Below the pieces are notes generated by a model that was given only the letters and a program-made list of their open reading frames with translations, was not told the origin of the DNA and ran no database searches. From contig OZ023270.1 of NCBI GenBank assembly GCA_964006375.1, positions 77,682,891 through 77,746,890 on the forward strand: a stretch of 64,000 nt of DNA, written 5' to 3'. This document shows, in pieces, positions 1 to 15,609 of the stretch. Source of the stretch: Tillus elongatus (taxonomy: Eukaryota; Arthropoda; Insecta; Coleoptera; Cleridae). Numbering within the stretch: position 1 is the first letter of the stretch; the number at the start of each line of letters is the position of its first letter. Position numbers and translations under genes: made by a program.

Positions 1-959
1 AAAATAAGTTGAAAAGCCTTAAGTTTCAGCTATAATCTTCGTTGTTCTTTATTTTATTAATTTATTTGCAGGAAATTAAGTTAAAATAGACCCTTTATGT
101 GATGCTTTGGTAGCAGTTTCAGTAATTTATCTAATTTTAAGGAATCAGATTACGCTTATTATGTAGCGTTTTTTTTTTTCAATTGTGCAATGTGGAAGTT
201 TTTTATGGAGAAACGGTGTTGGTGAGTAGTTTCTCATTTATATGGACTTCTGCAAGGTTAGTTTTTTACAATTTGCATTTCTAGCTCCGTTGTAGCATGT
301 TTACCTTGCACAGAACCTCAAATTGACTTTAGGTCTCTTAACTGTATTGTGGAGTTGAGATCACAGCATTTGTCTGATGGTTAATGCATAAAGCGGTTCC
401 TCCAAGCATGTTACTGACATATTTTTTTTTTCAAAAAATGAACAATACGCTAATCTGCTAATTTACCTATAACTGTTATTGATATTAAAAAAAATATGGA
501 AACAACGCTCGTGCCTGGAATAAAGTTCTCTTCGTCATTTTAACTTTAAATGAAATTTCCTTCTCCCGTTTCGCATCCGTTCAACACATTAGGCACAGAA
601 AATATAGGAATTAACGTAAAATTATCATTTATAATTAAAGGAAAATACAACTTGTTCTAGGTATGCAACGAAAAATTCACACAACATAGAATAATTTTTA
701 GATTCTAAAACCTACTGTGACTCTATAAGGAAACAACGTTAAATGAAACGAAAACCATTTCGGGTTAAGGGATGGAAAAATCTTTTTACAGTAAAATAAG
801 CTTTCGTATTCCAAAAAACAACAAGATTCTTATAAGGCGTAATACAATAGTGCATAATAATAGTCCACGGCAACAGTACATGTCATATTCAACTGACAAA
901 TTATTTTGATAAATGTCAGATCTACTTTCACAATGACATGTAAATAAGTATTTTGTTTT
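1..959. other. AT-rich intergenic DNA, nothing recognised
   Basis: No coding region, RNA gene or repeat structure is recognised here. Short open frames have no visible domain and lie in low-complexity AT-rich sequence. Confidence 0.5.
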
Positions 960-1445
960 CTGACATTTGTAGTACAAATGTAGACATGCTCTTCTTTTTA
1001 CAATCATTATTATTTTTGGCCATCACAATTTTACTCACAGAGTTAGATACAATTTTAGTGACTTTTGAAAAGATTTCTTTAAATGAGCGCGAAGTAGGCC
1101 CCATATCCGGGTTAGTTTCAGTTTTATCTGTTTCCATATGTAAAGGCTGACGCATTTCTAGGGTAAAGCACAAAATATCCATTATTATACAAGATATGAT
1201 AAAAAAATTATATGTTAATTATAAGATGTTTGGAGCTGCATCTTATAAAATTGTTTTTACAATCACAGATGGCCCATAAGTCGCTGGTGTTGCAATTTTT
1301 TTCCTAATCGAACACGCCTTATAGTATTACAATTTTTGCATTTTCCATCGAAAGATAAGGAATGTTTGTAAGAAAATCAATTCGGGACTCAGCAACTGCG
1401 TTGTGGTAGCGACTTTTCATAAAATGTTTCTTTCGATAGCTTAAT
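960..1445 (-). repeat. Dispersed repeat, reverse copy of the 13.7 kb / 53.9 kb family
   Basis: Read on the minus strand, this follows the same order of landmarks seen at 14040-14340 and 54170-54480: the GATGCAGCTC block near 1230, the phrase around GGGCCATCTGTGATTG near 1265, the GCTTTACC block near 1163, and the GAGCGCGAA block near 1085. Identity is moderate, so this is an old copy. A 65-residue frame at 953-1150 crosses it but has no domain and reads as chance. Confidence 0.6.
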
Positions 1446-1618
1446 TTACTATTAACCTAAGGTTCGTTGGCCAGGAAACCAGTTTTTTGGGCACATTTCA
1501 GGTTTATTTTCGGAAAATTTTTGTATATTGTCAAACAATAAACTTATTTTGATGAAATATGTTACATTGTTTTTTCTATATAGGTTATATTGGTAACCAA
1601 ATTTGATGCAAGCTTTCT

Positions 1619-1691
<73 letters not shown>

Positions 1692-1757
1692 CCTATTAAA
1701 AACATTTTAATGAAAATTCACTACCATAACGCCCTTGCTGCGTCCAGATATTTTTGT
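1446..1757 (+). repeat. Helentron-like non-autonomous repeat, short subfamily, 3' part
   Basis: The segment carries GGCCAGGAAACCAG, a TATATAGGTTAT block, an internal (TA)n tract at 1621-1690, then GAAAATTCACTACCATAACG and a GCCCTTGCTGCGTCC hairpin block. The same order recurs near 5025-5240 and 6471-6686. The last block is the family's 3' end: an inverted repeat of TAGTGAATTTTC followed by a short hairpin and a T-rich end. Confidence 0.6.
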
Positions 1758-1791
1758 TTTCTTCAGTTGGAAGCAATATTTCGTAGCGATT

Positions 1792-4488
<2,697 letters not shown>

Positions 4489-5242
4489 TGTATGTATGTA
4501 TGTATGTATGTATGTATCTCGGAAACCGTTAAATCTATAAGAACCAAATTAAACACGTTATAGGCCTTAATTAACTAACGGTAATTTCAAATTAAAAATA
4601 TTTTGCAAGGGGATGATCAGGTGTGTCGTATTTCAGCTGATTCTTCTATTATATTACAAATAATAATTGTTTTTTCTATGTCCGCGTCTCCTCCTGAGGA
4701 GGCGATGTCTAATATTTCCGTTACTCGTACTATTGATTAACATTAATTTGATGAGTTCATCACTTAACATGCCAAAATCACAGTTTTTTCCTTGTTTTCG
4801 TAGGTCTGGAATAAACTGCTACACATCCATATCGTCCCTTTGCCTTGACGTAAAAAATTGTGATTAAAATTTTATCACAGATAAATTGTCTTTGTCTGCT
4901 TCCGAAAAAGTTATGTCCGTGATTTTTTTGCAATTTCGGGACGGCGAAATGTAACAGTTGGGCGATTTGTATCTTTTACTCTTTTTGCGACACTTAAATT
5001 AAACAAACTTTGTCTGTTGGCTAGTGACCAGGAAACCAGTTTTTTGGGGAACAATTTAAGTTTACTTTTGGAAAATGTTGTACATTTTCAAACAATAAAG
5101 TTATTTTGATGAAATATGGCACATTGTTTCTACTATATAGATTGATGCCTGCTTTCTTAAAAAACATGTTTGCTATTAAAAACATTTTAATGAAAATTCA
5201 CTACCATAACGCACTTGCTGCGTCCAGAAGTTTTTTAATTAT

Positions 5243-5741
5243 GGGTGTGTTATCGCTGTAATTAGTATACCTTACTGATGAGCTCTAGGAAAGCAATGGA
5301 CCAGGGCTGACAATTTACAAAATCGTTAGTTGGTTGTACACAGTCTTTATTTTATAACATTTTGTGCTGTTTGAAGTTGTCGTGACAACATACTACCTGG
5401 TTCCTCACCGAGATGGCGACCCTGTGTTACATCTCACAATTGTATGGGAGGCTGGCTACCATAGCCGTATTACTTTGTGGGTGTGTTCTCGATTTAATTA
5501 GTATTCCGTACTGATAAGCTCTAATTAAAGCGAAACCGGGCTGCGGTTCTAATTATGGTGGGAATACATCTAACCTTAAATATATTGTCCCTGTATTAGA
5601 GAAGAAATGGGTCAGGGCTGTCAATTTACAAAATTGTTAGTTGGTTTATACACAGTCTCTATATTATAACATTTTGTGTTGTTTGGAGCTGTAGCCACCA
5701 GGTTCCGCTCCGAGATGGCGACCCTGTCGTACATCTCACAA
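5243..5741 (+). repeat. Head-to-tail dimer of a ~235-bp repeat with hammerhead-like motifs (second copy at 6689-7187)
   Basis: Two diverged monomers share GGGTGTGTT, AATTAGTAT, CTGAT(G/A)A, the TCAGGGCTG block, TTTATAACATTTTGTG-like sequence, GAGATGGCGACCCTGT and ACATCTCACAAT. Monomer A (5243-5441) lacks about 70 bases relative to monomer B (5478-5741), and that loss removed half of its ribozyme-like motif. A small head-to-tail repeat with one self-cleaving motif per unit is the layout of animal retrozymes, which is what makes it notable. No protein is encoded. Confidence 0.6.
5496..5554 (+). ncRNA. Degenerate hammerhead ribozyme-like motif (second copy at 6942-7000)
   Basis: Stem I pairs CCGTA (5506-5510) with TGCGG (5542-5546), and beyond an internal loop AATTAG (5496-5501) pairs with CTAATT (5549-5554). 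The first core box is CTGATAA, one base from CTGATGA. Stem II closes as GCT/AGC and the second core box is GAAAC (5532-5536). The G8-to-A change, and a poor first pair in stem III, predict loss of activity. Confidence 0.5.
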
Positions 5742-5829
5742 TGTTATAAGGCATGTCCGAAAAAACAATTGTATTACTGACGACTTATGGGCCAGTCTCT
5801 GATTGTCAAAATAATTTTATAAGATGCAG

Positions 5830-7275
<1,446 letters not shown>

Positions 7276-7779
7276 CTCTAGACACCCTATAATTAACGTA
7301 TACAATTTTTTCTCGGATATTGTATAATAACAAATACGTTGGGCTTTACCGTAGAAAAGCGTCACCCTGTATATATGTAAACAAATAGAAACTGAAAATA
7401 ACCTTAGATATGGATTCTAGGGGCCTAGTTGCGCTCATTTGAAAAAATATGTTCAAAATACAAAAGTCGCGATCTCTTGAAAGCGAACTTTTTCTAAGCA
7501 AAAAATTATAGCCCATTAAACCATAAATATAACTAAAACCAATGCCAAAGCATTAGAAAAAGTGCCTATTTGAACTGAAATTATGAAAATATTTTAGTAA
7601 AATGAAGTGACGATTGAAGCTCAAACTTAAGGGTTTGTAAAACACTCTTTTTGCGACATTTTCTCCACATAACCCGTGTTTGTTTCAGATTCTTTGTCTA
7701 AATGTTGCCAATTTTGACGTTTCGAATCGCGACCTTGACGTTTTAAGAAGAAAAACTACAGCATTTTCTGGAATTTCTT
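7276..7779 (+). repeat. Continuation of the long dispersed repeat family
   Basis: From 7276 to about 7500 this follows 14158-14400 and 54280-54500: GTCACCCTGTATATATG, the GATATGGA(T/C)TCTAGGGG block and CTCATTTGAAAAAAT. The remainder (7500-7779) shows no gene. Confidence 0.6.
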
Positions 7780-8174
<395 letters not shown>

Positions 8175-8180
8175 TATATA

Positions 8181-8785
<605 letters not shown>

Positions 8786-9219
8786 AATTTCTATACAAGC
8801 ATATTATTTAAAATATTTACACTCCTTAATTATTATTTTTTCGTTTCCAGCATTAAGAGTCATTTAAAAGTCAAGTATTTTTACGGAAACCTTTTGAGAT
8901 TACGTTTTGCTAACCTACCTGCGCCTATGTCCAAGAGCGCGCCATCAAAAAACAACGTTCTTTGCATTTAAAAATGGCGACTGACAGTCAGCGGCGAGAT
9001 GTTCAAGTGTTAATTGACATTTGTAATTAGCTATTTGTAAGTCTACGGTTGGTTTCTTCACATGGATACAAGCATTCCTGTATTGCGATCTGGTGAGCTA
9101 ACTGAATTAAAATCACTGTTAAATTCGTCCACTTAATGATTCGCCATAACATTTTATCATCACTTGTTTCTATAGGCTATATATTCTCACATATTATTAC
9201 TTAATAAATACAGAGTGGC
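8786..9219. other. Intergenic, nothing recognised
   Basis: No coding frame with a domain, no RNA gene and no matched repeat are visible. Confidence 0.4.
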
Positions 9220-10434
9220 GTATGTTGTGTATGCGACACATTGAGCGACAGTTGGCTCTTAAATGCAATTGTTACTGTTTTTACCACGCTTTTATTAGCT
9301 TGACTTGTATGTAAGTGAGTATGCAAGCAAATACTGCAAATCGGTTTTCACCCACTTATTTAATTGTTATACCTTTTTACAAAAATGTTGCAAAAAGACT
9401 ACATAAAATTATAATTAAATACCTCATCTGTAATTAAAATTGAAAATAAAATAATGTGTTTGCACGAAAAACCATTAAAACCATATATACCATGAATTTC
9501 GTTTAAAAAATGTTCCATCAATTGAATATTTTTTCATACAAAAATTCGCAACAAACGTATCTTCAAAGAAAATTCATTAAATTCATTTATAAGAAAACTC
9601 GCTAATAAATGCCGAATAGACCGCTTGGACCGCTTAGAAAGGTTACAAATATTGTCTCTCCCAAGCACATCTAAAGGCATAAGTACAATAGAATCCATAC
9701 CTTCTCCGTCCTCCGCTCTTCACCGTCCCGCTTCATAAGCTTGGTATGTAAACAAAAGAGTAGATAAATGACAACGTCGCTTTGCTTAGTAAGTACAATT
9801 ATTGCAAGCCTTCTACTAAACACAGGCCGAATGAGACGTCACCTGCTGAGAAGTAGTTCAACTTAGTAAATGTTCGGTAGAATCATACAGTTTTCAAGGA
9901 AATCCGAAGTTCAAGGTCTTCGGCAGCACCTGTCATGATAATATTTACTATCGCTGTCGGAGGTACTTCTTCGTCTAGAATATCGCAGCCTTAAGAGAGC
10001 ATTTTGTACAAGAAAATTAACTAATAGAAATAAAAATAAATTAAATAAATTACAAAATATTCAAAATCTGATCTAAATATAGAACTAGTACTTTTTCTGT
10101 GACTTTACAGAGAAAATTCTTTTGCCGGTGGATGCTGTAAACATTGAATCCCGTTGTAGAGAACAAAACAACTTCTTCTCATGTCACAAAATATTTACGT
10201 CTATGTTAACTGTGGCAAGGTTTTATCAACTATGGGCAACAACAGCTACCATGAAACTTGAATTAAAAGCCTTAAAAGTGCTCATCTTTCATTTTCAACA
10301 AAAGTCGCTAAAATATATATTGGAATTACACAATCTGATCAGGTAACATTAAAATAGAATCAAAGAAAAAAAAAGAAAAAAAAGTTAAAAGATAAATTCA
10401 GTATGTTGTATATGCGACACATTGAGCGACAGTT
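9220..10434 (+). mobile_element. Unidentified insertion flanked by 34-bp direct repeats, A-rich right end
   Basis: The 34 bases at 9220-9253 (ending ATTGAGCGACAGTT) recur at 10401-10434 with one difference. Just inside the right copy is an A-rich run (10361-10385). Target duplication plus a 3' A-rich tail is the signature of target-primed reverse transcription, so the 1.15 kb between could be a LINE 3' fragment or retrocopy in plus orientation. No coding domain is recognised. The right repeat directly abuts the LINE fragment at 10435. Confidence 0.35.
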
Positions 10435-10902
10435 ATTGTCCCAAAAAATGCGCACCAGAACTTGCTACTGTCCTGACTTGTCTGTTTCAGACATCTTACA
10501 ATAGAGGCATATTCCCTAGTAACTGGAGAACTGCTCGAGTACAACCCGTCCCCAAGAAAGGATCCAAAGCGCTTCCTAGCAACTACAGACCTATTTCTCT
10601 CCTTTCAGTCGTCTCTAAAGTGATGGAAAAGTATATAAACACCAAATTACTAAAATGTCTTGAAAAACACAGTCTAATCCACGACAGGCAGTATGGATTC
10701 CGTCAGCGCAGATCAACTGCCGACCTCCTTTCCTTTGTCACCCATTCTTGGAACATGTCTATGGAACTACACGGTGAATCCCAGATTGTCGCTCTAGACA
10801 TATCCAAAGCATTCGACCAGGTCTGGCACGCAGCACTGCTTAATAAACTTCCGGAATATGGCCTACCACCAAAACTCTGTACCTGGACAGCAAATTTCCT
10901 CT
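10435..10902 (+). pseudogene. LINE reverse transcriptase fragment (same family as 33.5 and 44.5 kb)
   Basis: The frame encodes the fingers and early palm of a jockey-like RT: the KKCAPELA block, FPSNWRTARVQP, PKKGSKALPSNYRPISLL, RQYGFRQRRSTADL and motif A VALDISKAFDQVWHAALL. It stops matching the family after WTANFL (about 10900), where unrelated inverted-repeat DNA begins. The FxDD box, endonuclease and 3' end are all missing, so the piece is truncated at both ends. Confidence 0.85.
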
Positions 10903-11101
10903 ACAAAAATACACGGAGTCACAACAGGCAACCAGTACACATTTCCAGCCACATTTGGAAGACCCTCAATCCGAGGGAAACAACCAAAATAGCCACGGAG
11001 GCAAAGAAATCACCTGCGTGAGCATCCGAAGCCCAGGAAGTTATACTAACTATAACAGGATCTATAACACTGGTTGCCTGTTGAGACTCTGTGTATTTTT
11101 G
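10903..11101. repeat. Inverted repeat of ~33 bp arms around 130 bp
   Basis: CAAAAATACACGGAGTCACA (10905 on) and its continuation to ACCAGT (10935) return inverted as ACTGGTTGCCTGTTGAGACT at 11067 to about 11100, with two differences. A second, partly overlapping inverted pair joins AACTATAACAGGATCTATAA (11048-11070) with its reverse complement at 11249-11271. Together with the ribozyme between them this resembles inverted PLE ends. No coding. Confidence 0.55.
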
Positions 11102-11139
11102 CATCTTCTTTCAGAGTGTTCCCATCTTCACCTGGCTAT

Positions 11140-11184
11140 ACCGTACTGATGATGGCTAATAAGCTTGAAACACGTGTATGCGGT
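11140..11184 (+). ncRNA. Hammerhead ribozyme candidate, PLE type
   Basis: Stem I pairs ACCGTA (11140-11145) with TGCGGT (11179-11184), including one G-T pair. Core box 1 is CTGATGA (11146-11152). Stem II is GGCT (11154-11157) with AGCT (11162-11165), closed by AATA and preceded by a T-T mismatch. Core box 2 is GAAA (11167-11170). Stem III is the very short palindrome ACACGTGT (11170-11177). The predicted cleavage is after A11178 in GTA. Minimal stem III is known for hammerheads of Penelope-like retroelements, and a PLE lies immediately downstream on the other strand. Confidence 0.7.
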
Positions 11185-11268
11185 TGTCCCCTTGCGGCGT
11201 TGCCCTTAACCCTTTTTCCTTGTATAGTACAGAAATGCCGAAATGCCGTGTTATAGATCCTGTTATAG

Positions 11269-12334
<1,066 letters not shown>

Positions 12335-12479
12335 TATTAAATTGAAACATATTCTGATTTATGCAGATTTGTTAAATTTATATATTCTTTGCAGACCTTT
12401 CTCAGACAAAAACGATAATAAAGATAGAGTATATAATGCAATAGAAACCGGACTGTATTAAAAGCTAAATAAAAACCCT

Positions 12480-12735
12480 CTGCCAAAAATGATTCATTAC
12501 TTCATTTTGTTAAGCCCACGGACGAGCTCGTTAGCTAGCCCGATCGAACCACTTTTCATTAAAAAAATTGATTTTCCTGAAAAAATGATGAAATTTGGTG
12601 GGTATGTTTCCCCTTACCATATACCGAAATTAAGCTTTCTAAGTCTATAGCAAGTTTGAAACATTTATAAAAAGTCTCTACCATAACCCACTTGGTGGGT
12701 TATGGTAGAGATGGTGGATTTTTTTTTACTTTACA
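12480..12735 (+). repeat. Helentron-like repeat 3' half with an enlarged 16-bp hairpin
   Basis: GACGAGCTCGTTAG, TTTCCTGAAAAAATGATG and AAATTTGGTGGGTATG are family blocks. The 3' hairpin is unusual: TCTCTACCATAACCCA (12675-12690) pairs perfectly with TGGGTTATGGTAGAGA (12696-12711) around loop CTTGG, where other copies have a 5-bp stem. Confidence 0.65.
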
Positions 12736-13319
12736 ACTAGAATGATCGGTGGGCTTTTTTCCCGCAAATCGAACGTGGAATCTGAGGCAAACAACGGGCG
12801 AATGAGACGGCCTTTTGTTTTGACGATACAGTAAATACTTCGTCGCAGGCGAAGAAAAGAGTTGGTGATTAAATTTCTACGTATAATTTTCGTTATAGAC
12901 AAGAAACGGGGGTATCGTTTGGACATGAGATAGAAAATAATTTATAAAACGCGTCTTATGTTAACGTATTAATGTGTTAATTATTTAGCTTATCTCTAAT
13001 TATACTTTTGTTCATATTGCTGTCACAACATTCATCAGTAAAGTTACAAACCGTGAAAAAACAACAAAAGAGCATATTAAACAGTTTGATCTAGTTAAAC
13101 ACTTTATAACCAATGTGTGTAAAGATAAAGATCAGTTTGTTTTTACACTTAACTCATTGTCATGGGCAACAGAATGAATAGACAAGAAGCTATTTTGTTG
13201 TTATATGGATGGTGTTTTGTTATAATAAAACAGCGTTTTAACTGTGTATACCTCCTGTCAAATAAAACAATTGTAAAACATTATTTGTGAAAATAAAATA
13301 CGGGATGTTCTATCTAATA
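12736..13319. other. Intergenic, nothing recognised
   Basis: One 66-residue frame on the minus strand (12726-12926) has no domain. No RNA gene or repeat pairing is seen. Confidence 0.4.
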
Positions 13320-13450
13320 TTAGTGCATTTTCGTAGAAAAAATTCACTAATGGAGAGATCCTGACTTTTGAATTTTGAAAAATTTTTTGCCAATGAGCGC
13401 GAACTAGGACCCCTAGAACCCATATCCGGGGTCAGTTTCAATTTTTATAT

Positions 13451-13532
<82 letters not shown>
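13320..13532 (+). repeat. 5' half of helentron-like repeat ending in (TA)n
   Basis: It shows TAGAAAAAATTCACTAATGG, GAGCGCGAACTAGGACCCC, CCATATCCGGGGTCAG and then (TA)n at 13455-13532. The 3' half does not follow; instead a PLE end abuts the TA tract. Confidence 0.65.
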
Positions 13533-13534
<2 letters not shown>

Positions 13535-13615
13535 TTGAATATTGCACTACATTGTAATCACTTTTAAATATATACTTTATTTGTTTGCTGTACTTTTTGT
13601 GATTTTTTATTGGCT

Positions 13616-13662
13616 TACGTGGACTGCAGCTTCGAACCGTCCCGGTTCATCATCAGCACGCT
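13616..13662 (-). ncRNA. Hammerhead ribozyme candidate, intact core boxes
   Basis: On the minus strand stem I pairs GCGTG with CACGT (five pairs, one G-T). CTGATGA lies at 13650-13656, followed by an extra T. Stem II is GAACC with GGTTC around loop GGGAC, next is GAA, and stem III is the short GCTGCAGT palindrome with one wobble. Predicted cleavage follows C at 13622 in GTC. All invariant core bases are present. The one extra T before stem II is shared with the other PLE-associated motifs in this window. Confidence 0.65.
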
Positions 13663-13669
13663 ATAAGTA

Positions 13670-13714
13670 GCGTACTGATGATGAACCGGGACGGTTCAAA
13701 ACTGCAGCCCACGT
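13670..13714 (+). ncRNA. Inactivated hammerhead, partner arm
   Basis: The plus-strand arm keeps CTGATGA (13675-13681) and stem II GAACC/GGTTC, but the conserved G of the second core box is A at 13698 (AAAA in place of GAAA). The U of the cleavage triplet is C, and the base of stem I is mismatched. It should not cleave. Confidence 0.55.
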
Positions 13715-13726
13715 AAACCAATGAAA

Positions 13727-15262
13727 AGTCTGGATGCAGCAAGTGCGTTATGGAAGTGAATTTTAATAAAAATGCTTTGAATATGAAATATGTCTTTTTA
13801 ATGCAATCAGTCATTAATTTGGTTACGGGCATAACCTATATAGTAGAAACAATGTACCATATATCATCAAAATAACTTATTGTTTGAAAGTGTACAAACA
13901 TTTTCCGACAATAAACTTTAAATGTTGGTTTCCTAGCCAACAAACCTTAGGTTAATAGCAAATTGAGTTATTGAAATTTGAGGCATTTAATGAAAATTTA
14001 CTACCAAAACGCACTTAATGCGTCTCGATTTTTTTCTTACAAACATATTTCGATAAAAAATGCAATAAAATAAGGCTGTTCGAAAAAAAATTGTAGGGAT
14101 CACCAACGACTTATGAGCCAGCTTGTGATTGTCAAAATAATTTTATAAGATGCAGCTCAGGGCACCTTATAATTAACTTATACAATTTTTTCTCGTCTCT
14201 TGTATAATAATAATTATATTGAGCTTTACCGTAGAAATGCGTCACCCTGTATATATGTAAACAGATCAAAACTGAACGTAAACCCGGATATGGACTCTAG
14301 GGGACCTAGTTTGCGCTCATTTGAAAAAATCTTTTTAAAATTTTAAAGTCGCGGTCTCCTCATTTACGAATTTTTTGTACGAAAATTAGCTACAAATTAA
14401 GGACCGTTAAACCATAAACTTAACTGAAACTATCGCCAAAGCATCAGAGAGAAAATAACTAACCTGTTGCATATCAGCCCTTTTTGTAAAACTTCGATCC
14501 TTTATATGTATTGATAAAACATAACAAACACTGTTTAGTCCAACCACTAACATTAATAAAATCGTAAAGAAATAATTTCCACTTGTATATTAAAATTCCC
14601 AAATAACACAAATAATTGGTTAACTGAAATTAAAACAGATAAACAATCTAATACTATACGATAAACGTCAGTTACAGTGTGTAAGTGACCTGCGCAATAA
14701 TATCAAATGTTCCGTCGCTACGTAACGGCTCAGACGTGCTAGATCTCATATACCTATAAGCCAGTTTTTGCCATTGACAATGAAACGCGGTGGTATTAAA
14801 AATAAATGCTTCAAATTTGAATAGCTCAATTTTTTGTAAACCTAGAAAGCTGAATTTTGGTACAGAGTTAGGTCTTTCCCAAAGCAAGATGTCCACAAAA
14901 CTTCATCGAAATAGCTTTGTAATATTCGGAGAACAAATTTTTTTTCGAAAGAAAACTCAAAATTTTCCCTAAAAACCTTGTCCGATTTTCCTGGCTAACG
15001 CACTCATCCAAGCTATTAATAAAAGAAAGGCTCTTACCGAGTTTCATTAAAATCGGTTAATTTTTTTTGAGTTATCAGTGGGAAAATAAAAAAAGCTATG
15101 ATAACCAAATTCGGTAGGTAGGTTTACGATATAAAGAGTAAACTATACACCAAAAGTTAGATTTCTATGTTACAAGAAAAAAGTTATATTAATATATTTG
15201 GTGCCAGATCATTTATATGAAAATTCACTACCATAACGAAATTGCTTCGTACAGACTTTTTT
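13727..15262. repeat. Long dispersed repeat copy A (~1.4 kb, partner at 53.9-55.2 kb)
   Basis: It opens with a helentron-like 3' end in reverse (GTCTGGATGCAGCAAGTGCG), has a second such end in forward orientation near 13990-14030, and then runs in step with 53858-55185 through GGCTGTTCGAAAAAA, GCGTCACCCTGTATATATG, CTTGTATAAT-type blocks and GAAACGCGGTG. It finishes with a standard helentron-like 3' half (15080-15262). No coding frame survives in both copies with a domain, so the unit is non-autonomous. Confidence 0.7.
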
Positions 15263-15334
15263 ATATTCGTTCTCATATGAATATTAGACATATTAGACTG
15301 AAGTTTTGGGAAACTTCTTTTCCGGGGCCGGGGA

Positions 15335-15535
15335 ATTACATTTGATTGTTGTAGGTAGGACCTACCAGAAACATAGTTTCTGACTACCATTTTTTACATT
15401 CTAGGTCTAAACCCCTGAGGATGGCTCAATAGTGAGCCGAAACGCGTAGGATTTTAAGAATAAAATCAGTTGTCTGGTAGTGAAAGCCTTTTAATTTCCC
15501 TTAATCATGTCAAACGCAGACATTATGACGTTCAG
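15335..15535 (+). mobile_element. PLE terminal repeat with hammerhead
   Basis: ACCTACCAGAAACATAGTTT, CATTCTAGGTCTAAACC, the ribozyme core, TGTCTGGTAGTGAAAGCC and AATCATGTCAAACGCAGAC appear in the order found at 30070-30300 (inverted) and 32130-32330. It stands alone here without PLE coding sequence beside it. Confidence 0.65.
15409..15454 (+). ncRNA. Hammerhead ribozyme candidate, best-preserved of family A
   Basis: Stem I pairs AAACCC (15409-15414) with GGATTT (15449-15454), one mismatch. Core box 1 is CTGAGGA (15415-15421), followed by the family's extra T. Stem II is a perfect GGCTCA/TGAGCC (15423-15428 with 15433-15438). Core box 2 is GAAA (15439-15442), stem III is ACGCGT, and cleavage is expected after A15448. 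Confidence 0.65.
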
Positions 15536-15609
15536 AAAATAATATTTGTATTATATGTAATGTGTCCAAGATAAGGATGGCCACTATGGCGATCTCCGAA
15601 ACGGTGGCA

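Larger units (their letters stand above)
4399..5829 (+). repeat. Tandem duplication, copy 1 of a 1,446-bp unit
   Basis: The unit opens with (TA)n (4399-4460) and (TATG)n (4461-4516) and ends at GATGCAGCT at 5829. Every position checked is repeated exactly 1,446 bases later. It contains a non-coding segment, a helentron-like 3' end (about 5025-5240) and a diverged internal dimer repeat (5243-5741). A 66-residue frame at 4667-4867 is identical in both copies but has no domain; there is no reason to call it a gene. Breakpoints lie in the TA tract. Confidence 0.9.
13533..13726. mobile_element. Inverted pair of PLE ends forming a long hairpin
   Basis: The sequence from GGCTTACGTGGACTGC (13612) to CACGCTA (13663) returns inverted at 13667-13719, ending in CCCACGTAAACC. 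Each arm carries a hammerhead core, one per strand, head to head. The left flank (TTTGTTTGCTGTACTTTTTG, near 13580) recurs at 51268 and, inverted, at 51430, so this is a defined repeat end. Inverted or partly duplicated termini are characteristic of PLE insertions. Confidence 0.6.

Noticed and set aside
4461..4516. (TATG)n tract as a possible CRISPR-like or telomere-like array
   Set aside because: It is a simple tetranucleotide microsatellite without spacers.
4667..4867. 66-residue frame conserved at 6113-6313
   Set aside because: Identity only reflects the exact tandem duplication; no domain and no independent conservation.
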